From Petaurus breviceps papuanus (lineage: Eukaryota > Chordata > Mammalia > Diprotodontia > Petauridae), in the NCBI GenBank assembly GCA_028583685.1, contig JAMXIF010000065.1, forward strand, positions 38,043,940 through 38,107,939: a stretch of 64,000 nt of DNA, read 5' to 3'. This document shows positions 43,031-52,909 of this stretch, piece by piece; position 1 is the stretch's first letter, and each line of letters begins with the position of its first letter. Below the pieces are notes generated by a model, which worked only from the letters and a program-made list of their open reading frames with translations, was not told the origin of the DNA and searched no databases. The position numbers were made by a program, and so were the translations under genes.

Positions 43031-43374
43031 GAAAGCAATTCTTGTGATAAATGTGATGATACATGTAAATCACTTTGCAAACTCCTACATAAAATGTGAG
43101 CTATTGCTATTTCTAGTACGATATAAGCTTCTTGAGGGTAGGGACTGTTACTGTTTTTGTACCCCCCTTCCCCCTGCCCCCCATGTTCTTTGTAGTAGCC
43201 TAGGACTGTGGAATATTTTTTTGTTCAGATGTGTGACTCCATTGGTATGATGATCTCCCGGCATGGAGATTCTCTCTACCATGAAGATCGGCAGCTTGCT
43301 TTGCAAGTTGCTTGGAGGAAAGAAGGAAAATGGTTTGCCCAGGGTGTTAGGACTTGGATCTAGATCTCAGTACT

Positions 43375-43540
43375 GCGGAAGGAGCACCATCTCTGGAGTT
43401 GGGTTCAAATCCAACCTGTAATACTTAGATTACTTTTGAGATCTTGCTGAGTTAGTTAACCTTCTTGGCTTTCAACTGTGAGATGAGGTATTGAGCTGAT
43501 CTCCCAGATCCCTTCCAGTTGCAAATCTTAGATCTGGTGG
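43375..43540 (+). mobile_element. MIR3-type SINE
   Basis: agttgggttcaaatccaacc, gagttagttaaccttcttgg, gagctgatctcccagatccc. Confidence 0.6.
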
Positions 43541-43852
43541 CCTAATTCTTTTCCTCCTCAGGGTCCCAGGTTTGTAGTTGTTTTGCATTTCCTTGTCTAG
43601 GTGTATGTTGTGCAGCACTATGGTGATCACATAGTAGCCATTGTTGAATTGGCTTCTTGATTGCAATGCATCTTTGTAGCCCACTAAGCTCTTCCTCTGG
43701 CCATCCACTTAGTGGGGCACTTCATTTTATTGTTGCATTGTAACTCTGGGGTGAAGCCTTAGCTTCTTCTGAGACAAGTCTGGTTTTACACCCAGTGGGT
43801 GTTCAATAAATATTCAGTCATCTCCCCCTCCTCCAATGTATTACAACACCTA

Positions 43853-44263
43853 CCGTGTTTCCCTGGTAATAAGACCTATCCCGAAAATAAGCCCTCCCCT
43901 TACTGTGTAAGATTCCTCTAAAATAAGCCCTCCCCCGAAAATAAGCCCTATTGAGATTGCTACTGTAGTGAAGGTGATCCCCTGCGCTACATGCTACATT
44001 ACGGTACCCTCTGTATGCACCATCATCCCCCCCCCCAGTGAAACGCACGCTGCGCTCTGAGCTGCAGCAGTGAGCGCGTCATCCTGTTCTTCCCCAGTGA
44101 TTTGCTTATTGAATAAAGGTACATTTTTTTGTTCACATTTACCTGTTTATTAAAATTGCTGTCAATGTTCACTAAAATAAGCCCTTCCCTGAAAATAAGC
44201 CCTCTGGTGTCTTTCTGTCCAAAAAAAATAATAAGACAGTGTCTTATTATCGGGGAAACACGG
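43853..44263. mobile_element. Tc1/mariner-type MITE
   Basis: 411 bp bounded by TA on both sides (43851-43852, 44264-44265). The 23-bp terminal inverted repeats (43853-43875, 44241-44263) match at 21 of 23 and begin ccgtgttt. Inside, aaaataagccct is repeated near both ends (for example 43880, 43920, 43938, 44173, 44191), like subterminal binding sites. No transposase frame. The TA target and tips fit Tc1/mariner (IS630-like). I have seen similar ccgtgtttcccc-aaaataag tips in several vertebrate genomes. Confidence 0.88.
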
Positions 44264-44269
44264 TAGTCT

Positions 44270-44830
44270 TAGAGCATTACTTGGGGTGTTGTGAGATTAA
44301 ATGACCACTCCAGGGTCATACCAACAGTAAATGTCTAACCTGAATTCCTATGTGGTATGTGGATATGTGTCTGAGGCAGGGCTTGAGCACCATAGGGCAT
44401 TCTGAAGCCTGGAGATTCAGAAGCCAGGGTTCTCTCTCATTTTGTTGACTTGAGTGTTGGATTAGCCAGCCCCTAAGGCCCTTTTCCAACTGTGAAGTTC
44501 TGGGATTCTGTGTCTTTGAGTTTTAGAATAAGAAGGATCCATAGAATATGGAGTGAGCTGACAAAAGGTTGGCACCGGCTTTAGAAATGTAAGTCATTAT
44601 TATTATAGAGTATATGCCTCCCAAGTCAGGAAAACTCGTAGAGACCATTTTTTTCTTACCTCCTTCCCCAATTTATAGAGGAAGAAACTGACACCCAGAG
44701 CTGGGGTCTGTGACTTGCCCAAGTAGTAAGGGGAGGGTGTAGACAGTGACTTGCCCAAGGTTGTTCAGCTATTAAACATCAGAGTTAAGCTTTGAACCAA
44801 GTCTATGGAGCCAGGTCTTTAACAGCTCAT
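44270..44830 (-). mobile_element. MIR/MIR3 fragments
   Basis: Antisense MIR scraps at 44270-44355 (gaccactccagggtcatacc) and 44610-44830 (gaggaagaaactgacaccca, cttgcccaaggttgttcagc). A sense MIR3 tail (aaggcccttttccaactgtg) is at 44476-44495. Confidence 0.5.
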
Positions 44831-44839
44831 TTGCCCTAA

Positions 44840-45730
44840 TATTTGGTACTTGGGCATAGTTTTACAACAGTTTTATTCATATTTATTATTTTTTTTATAC
44901 ATTTGTTATCTGTTCTTTTTCCAAAGTACAATTAAGGGATGAGAACACAATTAAAACTTGGTCTTCTAAGCAGCTGAGTTTGGTGTTCCAGGAGGACTGA
45001 GGACCCTTTTCTCTATCTCTCTTCCCCTCCTCCCAAGCATGGCCTGCATCCAAATTTCTAAATGTCTCCCTCTTGCCCCTCTAGTTCTGCTCTGGACCCA
45101 AACTGCTGAGATAGGAAATCTCTTATGTACTTCCTCATTAGTGATAGCTACACCCTTCCCATTGTCAAAGAATTTCCATGCCATGTAAATTTCAGGGCTT
45201 GGTTGGGGGGGAGAGAGAGTAAATTAGAAAAAAAAAATTCTCAAAGCTAAACAGAATTGGCTCCCACAAAAAAAATCTAATTTTAACAATGCAAATAATT
45301 TTCAGTTCCACTTTTCCTCCTCCCTTCTAGAGGGAAGCTGTGCCCTGCTGCTGTTTCTGAGAGGAGACAAACAATATTTTATTTTCATTAGTCATACCAA
45401 TAATCCTCATTGTCAATAGTGAGCAGCAGAGCATGCTGTCCAGAGGTGTTTAGAATGAGGTCCTTCCATTTCAGGACCCCCAAGCTGAAGTCCACGGCTT
45501 AGTAATCTCTGTGTATGTGTCAGGGACTCCTTTAACTGTCTGGTGAAGTCTGTGATCCCCTTTACAGATCAGCTTTTTAAATAATTGAATGATATACTCA
45601 ATTTCAGTTACAGACTAGTGAAAGTAAACATGCCATTTCCCCTCACCCCCCTCCAGAGTCATGGACCTTCTGAAAACTATCCATGGGCCCCCAATTAAAA
45701 CTCCTAGCCTTAGTCTGAGATATTGGTGGG
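44840..45730. other. Single-copy-looking intronic block
   Basis: About 900 bp with no recognised repeat, unusual for this window. Includes AT-rich stretches near 45235-45300 (gcaaataattttcag). It could be conserved non-coding DNA, but conservation cannot be judged here. Confidence 0.4.
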
Positions 45731-45734
45731 AAGT

Positions 45735-46220
45735 GTGGAAAGAGCCCAGGGTCTGAAATCAGAAGAGATGGCTTGGAAGCCTTCTTCTGTTCCTTGCTTG
45801 CCTATGGGACCTTGGACAGGTCATTTTACCTTCAGTTTCCTCATCTGTAAAATGAAGAGGTTAGAATAGATGGTCTTGGGGCAGCCAGGTAGGACAGCGA
45901 GTAAGAGCATTGGCCCCAGAGTTGGGATGACCTGGGGATCGAATCCTGGGCTCAGACACTTAGCACCCACCCAGAAACACCTGGCCGTGTAACCTTGAGC
46001 AAATTACTTAACCCCAATTGCTTAGGGGCGGCCAGGTGGCTCAGCGAGTAAGAGCACCGATCCCAGTGTCAGGATGACCTGGGGATCGAATCTGGGCTCA
46101 GATACTTAGCACCACACCCAGAAATAACTCTCCGTGTAACCTTGAGCAAGTTACTTAACCCCAATTGCTTAAAAAATAAAAAAGAATAGATGGTCTCTCT
46201 ATCTATATGTATGATCCTAT
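45735..46220 (+). mobile_element. MIR3 interrupted by a SINE dimer
   Basis: ccagggtctgaaatcagaag, gggaccttggacaggtcatt, cagtttcctcatctgtaaaa, then agaatagatggtct, the dimer, and a second agaatagatggtct with the MIR3 tail remainder. Confidence 0.8.
45878..46182 (+). mobile_element. Head-to-tail dimer of two SINEs
   Basis: Monomer 1 (45878-46024) and monomer 2 (46025-46182) are joined directly, caattgctta then ggggcggcc, with no poly-A between. A single perfect 14-bp duplication agaatagatggtct (45863-45876, 46183-46196) brackets the pair. The monomers are different subfamilies: the first has cacccacccagaaacacc, the second caccacacccagaaataact. Both have a pol III B box that fits GWTCRANNC (gatcgaatc). 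Confidence 0.9.
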
Positions 46221-46789
46221 AAGAAGAGAGTAAATAATAATGCTGTGATGTTCTCCTGATGCCCTAAGCTCAAGGTACTACTCAGGGTACAGGGAAGGAA
46301 GCCAGAGGGTCAAGTCAGGGCTTTCATTGGCTCTCTGCAAGGTGTTAGTCCCAGGGCATTCCCACTCCCCTTGTGACTCTAATGTTTGTCTTACTATTTT
46401 TCTGTGGAGGACTGAGAGGAGTTATTTTAGGACCCAAAGTTGAAACTTAAAAAAAGGAAAAAATAAAGAAGTCTTGGTTTAGTTGTTGGAAACAGGAGGC
46501 TGAGAGAAGCCTTGCTTACTTTTTTCATCTGTTTCTATAGTAGCGTTTATGTTGGCACTTCATGCATTTTGAGCACTGGATATTATTGTGCTAGAAGAAT
46601 TTTTCCTTATGTTGCCTCTCTCAAAGAGGACTATGTTGTTCCTGTTTTACAGGTGAAAACACTGAGGCACTGGGAGGACAGGATTTGCCAAGGAGGTCTG
46701 ACAGGGAGTTGCTCAAATGATTTGGTCTGTATGTGAGGAGAGAAAAGGAAGACAGGTGCACTTCCTGTATTTTAGAATGGGGAAAATAA

Positions 46790-47200
46790 TTTTTACTGAT
46801 AAATTTTAGTTTATATATTATTTTAATTTTCAGATCTCTCTCTCTCTTTTTCCTATCCAGAGAACTATCCCTATTGCAAAGAATAAAAAGGGAGGAAAAA
46901 GTCCAGCAAATCTAAGCAACATATCAACTGAGTCTGATGGTGTATGCAGTGGGCCCCATGGTCTCCCACCTTTGCAAGAAGTGGAGGGAGTCCATTTTCT
47001 CATCTCTTCACAGAACAATGCATTCATTTTAGTTGTTGGGTCTTTCCATTGGTAGTGTTATGTATTGTCTTCCTTCTTCTACTTACTTCCCTTTGCAACA
47101 GTTTCATTAACTTTGCCCATACTTCTCTGTATTCTTTAAGGCATGCTTTCTTTCTGGGCAGAATAATAGTCTCAAGTATTGGACATCAGCCTCATAACAT
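46790..47200 (-). mobile_element. L1 3' region fragment
   Basis: ctatccagagaactatccct, aagcaacatatcaactgagt, ctcccacctttgcaagaagt, ttttctcatctcttcacaga and ctgtattctttaagg. Confidence 0.75.
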
Positions 47201-47364
47201 AATAGCAAAAAGAGTCCAGATCTGTAGGAAATTTGGGGGAGACACTTGCCAACTTTCAAATTCTCAATCTAATTTTTAATCTCTGAGGGTTGCCTGCAGT
47301 CATGGAGAGGTTACTGTGATATGAGATATTGATAAAGCTGATAATGGCAGGACTTGAATCCAGG

Positions 47365-47505
47365 TTTAAAAAAATTAATATTTTATTTCCCCCATTACAT
47401 ATAAAAACAATTTTTAACATTCATTTACAAAATTTTGAGTTTCAAATTCTCTCCCTCCCTTTCTTCCCTTATTGAGAACAAGCAATTTCATATAATTGAA
47501 CCCGG
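47365..47505 (-). mobile_element. L1 3' UTR fragment
   Basis: atattttatttcccccatta, aacattcatttacaaaattt, ctctccctccctttcttccc. Same block as 12745-12930. Confidence 0.7.
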
Positions 47506-47599
47506 TTTTTCTTGGCTCGAAGTGGTGTTCTCTCTCCCTCCCTTTCTCCCTGCCTCTTCTTACTCTCTCTCTTTCCTCTTTCTTCTCTCCCTCTTCTCT

Positions 47600-47745
47600 C
47601 CCATATTCATGTAAGCTGTCTGAAAGTAGGGGCTATTTGTTTTTGTCTCTGGATGCCCAGGCCCTCTGAGTGTTCTGGACACATAGGAGGTGTTTAAATA
47701 CTTATTGAATAATAAACACTTGTTGAATGAATGAATGAAAGCTGT
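47600..47745 (+). mobile_element. L2 LINE 3' end
   Basis: catgtaagctgtctgaaagt, ctctggatgcccaggccctc, acttgttgaatgaatgaatg. Confidence 0.75.
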
Positions 47746-47799
47746 CCTTTCCAGTTGACCTGTTGCATGACAGCTCACTTTTTTTTCATTATACTCTGG

Positions 47800-47960
47800 T
47801 ACAAAAGACTTTTCTCTCAATGCCCTTGTGAACTAGGTAGTACAAGTCCTATCATCCCTTTTTTACAGATGGGGAAACTGAGGGGTGAAGTGATTTGCCC
47901 AAGGTCACAAAACTGAGTATCAGAGCCAGGATTCAAATCCAGGACCATTTACTTTTCTCC
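47800..47960 (-). mobile_element. MIR fragment
   Basis: cagatggggaaactgagggg, atttgcccaaggtcacaaaa, caggattcaaatccagg. Confidence 0.8.
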
Positions 47961-48274
47961 TTTCAAAACTTCATTGACTAATTAACAAACCAGCATGATG
48001 TAGTGGAGAGAATTCCAAGGTTGGGTCAGAAAGTTCAAATCCTAGCTCCTCTGCTTAGTCCTTTGGTGCCCTTGGGCAAGGGCTTTAGGGCAAGAGCAAG
48101 CTCTGGGTTTTAGTTTCCCCATTTGCTACATGAATGCATTTCAGTTGACATTTGGGGCATCCAGTTCTAACTCTTAATCCAAGATATGGCCTTATGCATG
48201 GATCGATCTGGGGGCTTAGTTTATGTTTAGAACTGCTCCAGGATTTTCTCTCTTGCCTCCTGCCCATTGTTTCT

Positions 48275-48910
48275 AATTCAATTTAATAAGTATTTATTAA
48301 GCACCTACTATGTGCCAGCCCTAACCAAAGTATTGGGATTGTAGGAATAGTCCTTTCTTCTAAGGAGCCTATGTTCCAGTGGGAAATGCCATACATGTAG
48401 ATAAATATAAGCTAGACATTATTTCAAGCTGGTGATGGTGGGGAAGTATTAACAAGGGGAACCAGGAGAAGTCTCTTGGAGGAGAGTGGCTAAGAGGTGA
48501 AGGTGAGAAGGAAGAGGTGATGTGTACCATAGCAAGTAGGTCAGTCTGTATAATAGAGGAAATGATGGGTGGTGGAGGGAAGGGTAGTGGGGAGCAATGT
48601 GAAAAAGTGTGGTAAGAGAGCTTGGCACCAGACTATGAGATCATAGCTATAGAGGCAGAAGGGAGTTTGGGGGTCATATAATACAACCTCCTCATTTTAC
48701 AAAAGAGGAGCCTGAAGCTCAGAGAGGTTAGTGACTTGCTTAAGATTGCACAGGCAGTAAGTATTAGGAAGGAATTTAAATGCCAAAGAGAGAAGTTCCT
48801 GTTTTATTTATGAGGTAATAGGGATCTACTGAAGTTTCTTGAGCAGGAGAATTACGTGATGAAACTTGTGCTTTAGGAATGTCAGTTTGGCCAACATCGA
48901 GTTTGATCAA
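48275..48910 (-). mobile_element. L2 LINE 3' region split by MIR3
   Basis: Antisense L2 (ttattaagcacctactatgt, gttccagtgggaaatgccat) is cut by an antisense MIR3 at about 48635-48785 (catagctatagaggcagaag, cagagaggttagtgacttgc). L2 resumes at gaggtaatagggatctactg and ttcttgagcaggagaattac. Confidence 0.8.
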
Positions 48911-49619
48911 TGCAATCACCATCTACAGACCCAGAATACTCATGATGTTACTGACCTCCTGACAGGGTGGTGGGTTCAGAGTGCCATTGAGACGTGTATG
49001 CTTTTTGGACACGGCCAATGTGAGAATCAGTTTTGGTTTGACTATCTGTATTTGTCGTGAGGGCTTTGTTTTTCTTTCTTTGGAGAAGGGACAGAGGAGT
49101 TTGGGAGTAAGAAAACAGACTTTGCTTAGTTGAAAAAACGGAAAAAATAAGACGATGAAAGAAAGAGTATCAATTTGGCGGCTGTGAGAGTTGAATTGGA
49201 AGGTGGGACAGGCTGACTGCTGTTTAGGACCATTTCAGGTAAGATGTGATGAAGGCTTGAAGGAAGGGCATGGCTGTAAATAGTCTTGGAAATGGGATGT
49301 TATGTGGGGAGAATGGACAAGATTTGGCCACTGATGGACTATGGAAGATAAAAGAGGGGTTGATAGAGGTAGTGAACATGTCACTCCCCTCATTTTACAT
49401 GTGAGGAAGCCAAGTCACAGAGAAGGGAAATTACCCAAGATCACACAGCCATAAAAAAATGCATTTGTAAATGTCAAGTTTAATCTTTTAGAATAATTAA
49501 CTTTATATATTCATATCTATAGTTATGCAGATATGTCTTCCTGCATCGTGTAGGATATCCAATTCAACTGCTACACAGTTACCAAACTTGTACTCCTTTA
49601 AAAAAATTTAGTTTTATTA

Positions 49620-49890
49620 GAGGCAACTAGATGGTGCTGTGGGTAGAGCCATGGGCCTGGGAGTCAAGAAGGTCTGAGTTCAAATGTGACCTCAGACATT
49701 TAGTATCTGTGTGACCCTGGGCAAGTCATTTAACTTTGGTCTGTCTCAGTTTTTTTGAACTGTAAAGCGAGGATAATAAATAATAGCACCTACCTCCCAG
49801 GGTTCTTGTGAGGATCAGTTGAAATAGTATTTGTAAAGCATTTAGTGTAGTGTCCGGCACATAGTAGGCACTTAATAAATGCTTATTTTT
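49620..49890 (+). mobile_element. MIR-type CORE-SINE, sense
   Basis: gaggcaactagatggtgctg head, gagttcaaatgtgacctcag, ctgtgtgaccctgggcaagt, aatagcacctacctcccagg, cacatagtaggcacttaata. Near full length; it runs into a (CCTT)n tract. Confidence 0.85.
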
Positions 49891-50025
49891 TCCTCCCTCC
49901 CTCCCTCCCTCCCCTCTCCCTTCCTTCCCTCCTCCCCTTCTTCCTTCCCTCCTCCCCTTCTTCCTTCCNNNNNNNNNNTTCCTTCCTTCCTTCCTTCCTT
50001 CCTTCCTTCCTTCCTTCCTTCCTTC
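49891..50025. repeat. (CCTT)n/(TTCC)n array with 10-N gap
   Basis: Pure and mixed ccttcctt runs. The 10 N at 49969-49978 show the length is not resolved. Confidence 0.97.
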
Positions 50026-50494
50026 TCTTATATTTCATTAAGATAGTTGCCCCTTATGAAAGTAAATAGCTGGGAGGATGAATTTATTCCAAAAATATTT
50101 CTTGAATGCCTTGGGACTGGGAGTCCTTGTACTGTGGGAGTTTTATCATCTGGGAGAGGGACCCTACCTGGGTGCTAGCCATCAGGGGAGTGCTGAATGC
50201 TTGGGGAGAGGCAGGAGGGCCCTGCTTTTGTAGTTCCTGTTAGAAAGGAATTTGCCACACATTTGCTTTCTATAGTGGCTCCCTGGAGTATGTTTAAGTG
50301 TTTCTAGATCATTTGCTATTTGTCAGAGAGACCTGGGCAGAAAAACAAAGTCAAAGCTTTAGAGGCTTCTTCCAGTCAAAGATCAATTGAGGAAAGATGT
50401 GAAGATAAAAAGACTTGGGATAATGAGGGTGGAAGTCAGTACTCAGGGAAACTGGGATTTGATTTACAAAAATTCTGTTTGTCTATAAGTTTTC

Positions 50495-50870
50495 AGGGAC
50501 ACATCTCTTAGGAGGAGGTGGACAGGCAATGTGGAATGATGGAAAAAAACCCTAGTGGGGAGCCAGGGGTCCTGGCTTCTCATCCCAACTCTGCTGTTTG
50601 CTGCCTTTATGACTCGGGTCCAAGTTGTCTCATATTTTTGGACCTTCATTCCCTGTCTGTGAAATGGGGATGGTTGGGTGGGACTCAGTGGCTGCTGAAG
50701 TTCCCTTCTGGCTTGCAAAACTTAGGATCGTTGGATATTATTTAGCTATGTGATCTGGGGCAAATGCCTTCCCCTCTCTGGGTCTCAGCTGACTCATCTT
50801 TAAAATGAAGCAGTTGGGTTAGATGAGCCTTTGCTAGTTAAGAAGGACCCTTCCAGATAGAAATTCCTGG
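50495..50870 (+). mobile_element. Two MIR3-type SINE fragments
   Basis: 50495-50730: gtcctggcttctcatcccaa, ttccctgtctgtgaaatggg. 50740-50870: ctatgtgatctggggcaaat, ctgggtctcagctgactcat, ggttagatgagcctttgc. Confidence 0.65.
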
Positions 50871-51149
50871 GCAGCAACATTGTAACACTCACTATAAATA
50901 GCATGGTCCTACATCCAGAGAATGAGAACCTTAGCTACCTATTTCCTCCCACAACAGATAGGGTTAATTATTTCAAGTTTAGTGTGGTCAAATGTGGCCA
51001 AGAGATACTGTTGCCCAGCTCTGGTGCCACTTCCTCCTTGATCCCTTCCTTTATTCAAGCTCTACCCTCACCCTTCCCCCCAGCTGCAAATTTTCCTAGC
51101 ACTCTTTATCTGGAATTCTCCTCTGCCTCTCTCAGCCAAGTGTGTAGAG

Positions 51150-51360
51150 GGATGGAGTTGGAAGGAAGACCTGAGCTCAAAGTCTGCCTCAAACCCTTAC
51201 TGGCTGTGTGACCCACCACAAGTCATTTAACCACAGTCTGCCTCAGTTTCCTTATCTGTTAAATGGGATATAATTATTGCATCTACCTCCCGGGTTTGTT
51301 GTGGGGATCAAATAAATATGTAAAGTACTTTGCAAACCTAAAGATCTATCTAAATTCAAG
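51150..51360 (+). mobile_element. MIR, sense
   Basis: ggaagacctgagctcaaagt, tggctgtgtgacccaccaca, ctcagtttccttatctgtta, gtaaagtactttgcaaacct. Confidence 0.8.
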
Positions 51361-51429
51361 GTGTTGAATTGTCCAACCTGGTACCTCATTGGTCTAATAC
51401 TCCACCCATCTTAACTAGCTATGGGGTTT

Positions 51430-51680
51430 ATTGATAAAAGCACTGGTTTGGGAGTAGTTCTAGTTTCTGGGTTCTAGTCCTGGCTCTTCTACTGCCAATG
51501 TGCTGTGTGATTTTGGAGAAGTCATTTAAGATGGGTCTTGAGTTTTCCCATCTGAAAAATGGGATAGTTGGACTCAATGTTTTGTAAAGTCTCTTCTAGC
51601 CCTTACATTCTGTGTTCTATAATATGAGGCTCAGTTCATCTCTGGTACTCTGTGTTCTCTGTTCTAAGTTTCTAGTTCTA
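51430..51680 (+). mobile_element. MIR3-type SINE with 2-3 tail units
   Basis: Body: gggttctagtcctggctctt, gctgtgtgattttggagaag, gggatagttggactcaatg. Tail units follow: ttacattctgtgttctataa, ggtactctgtgttctctgtt. Confidence 0.7.
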
Positions 51681-51730
51681 ATACTCTTTAAAAATATTTG
51701 TTGGTGCCTTTAAAACATATTACTTTTATC

Positions 51731-51889
51731 TTTTGCTTTTTTGGAGGGGAGAAGTCAGGGCAATTGGGGTTAAGTGACTTGTCCAAGGCCACACAGCTAG
51801 TAAGTGTTAAGTGTCTGAGGCCAGATTTGAACTCAGGTCCTCCTGACTTCAGGGCCAGTGCTCTATTCACTGTGCCACTTAGCTGTCCC
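51731..51889 (-). mobile_element. WSINE-type SINE
   Basis: gcaattggggttaagtgact, gtcctcctgacttcagggcc, head ending gccacttagctgtcccac. Confidence 0.9.
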
Positions 51890-52289
51890 ACCTTTATTTT
51901 TTTTTAAAGAAATTTCTTTTAATTTTGAGAAAAATTCTGACCTTGACAAACATCAACAAATATGATCATGTGTTTCCACATACAAAGAACAGAAAAATGT
52001 GATTATATGTTAAATTGTGAATTTCATTACCACATCTACTTTTTTAAAGGCACATACTAAGTTCAGCACATTAGTTTTCTGTTTGTGTTGCTCTTTGAGC
52101 ATCTTTCTGATCTCTAGAGGATCTTCGTTAAATGATTTACTGATGCTTCTTCCTTTTAAAAGAGATCACTGTAACTAATTCTAAACCCTTCCCCTCAAAA
52201 AAAACTTTATAAGAACTCAGCATATTCAGGTGGAACAAATGCACTCATTGTCAACATCTGAAAATTTGTCTCATTCTATACATCTAGTT

Positions 52290-52583
52290 TGGGACTTCTT
52301 AAACTTTTCCCCTCATGACCCATTTGTGTTTCATCAGCATTCATTGGCATTGCATGGTATGATGGCATGCGCATTGCAAAGTATACATGCTTTGTGTTCA
52401 GAACCAAGGCTTCAGTGAAGTCGTGCTATGCAATACAGGCAAGCACTGCCAGAAACACCTCAAATTCATTACACGTTTGATTTTTAATTAATTTTTGGTC
52501 ATTGCACATTCAGAAACCTTTGATTTTTGCCAAATTTTTCATGACCCCATATGGGGTCATGACCCACAGTTTAAGAAGTGTTG
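52290..52583. mobile_element. hAT-Charlie-like non-autonomous element
   Basis: Inverted tips: acttcttaaact then ctcatgaccc on the left; gggtcatgacccacag then tttaagaagt on the right. The gggtcatgaccc motif is what gggtcgcgaccc becomes after CpG decay, so the copy is old. About 294 bp, no coding. The tips resemble OposCharlie/SPIN-type hAT elements, but the exact family is not verified. Confidence 0.7.
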
Positions 52584-52751
52584 TCCATGACATCTTTTAT
52601 AGCATAAAGTAGAAAGCATGTTTTATCATTGGTCTTTTGGAGTCCAGATTGGACATTGCATTGATCAGAGATTTTTGAACTTTTGAAGTTGTTTTTCTCT
52701 ATAATTTATAATTGTATAAATTGTTCTCATGGTTTTACTCATCTAATTCTT

Positions 52752-52909
52752 TTTTTTTTTTTAAAGCAATTGGGGTTAAGTAACTTGCTCAAGGTTACAT
52801 GGCCAGTTATTTATGGGTGTGGTGCTAAGTATCTGAGCCCGGATTTGATCCCAGGTCATCCCGACTCTGGGGCCAGTGCTCTTACTCGCTGTGCTACCTG
52901 GCCGCCCCA
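52752..52909 (-). mobile_element. SINE, gatcgaatcc-B-box subfamily
   Basis: aagcaattggggttaagtaa, gtgtggtgctaagtatctga, tttgatcccaggtcatcccg, head ending ctacctggccgcccc. Perfect 15-bp duplication actcatctaattctt at 52737-52751 and 52910-52924. Confidence 0.94.

Noticed and set aside
42660-43073. 137-codon minus-strand frame rich in Ser/Gln/His
   Set aside because: No recognisable domain, no CpG promoter, no clear splice sites; chance frame.
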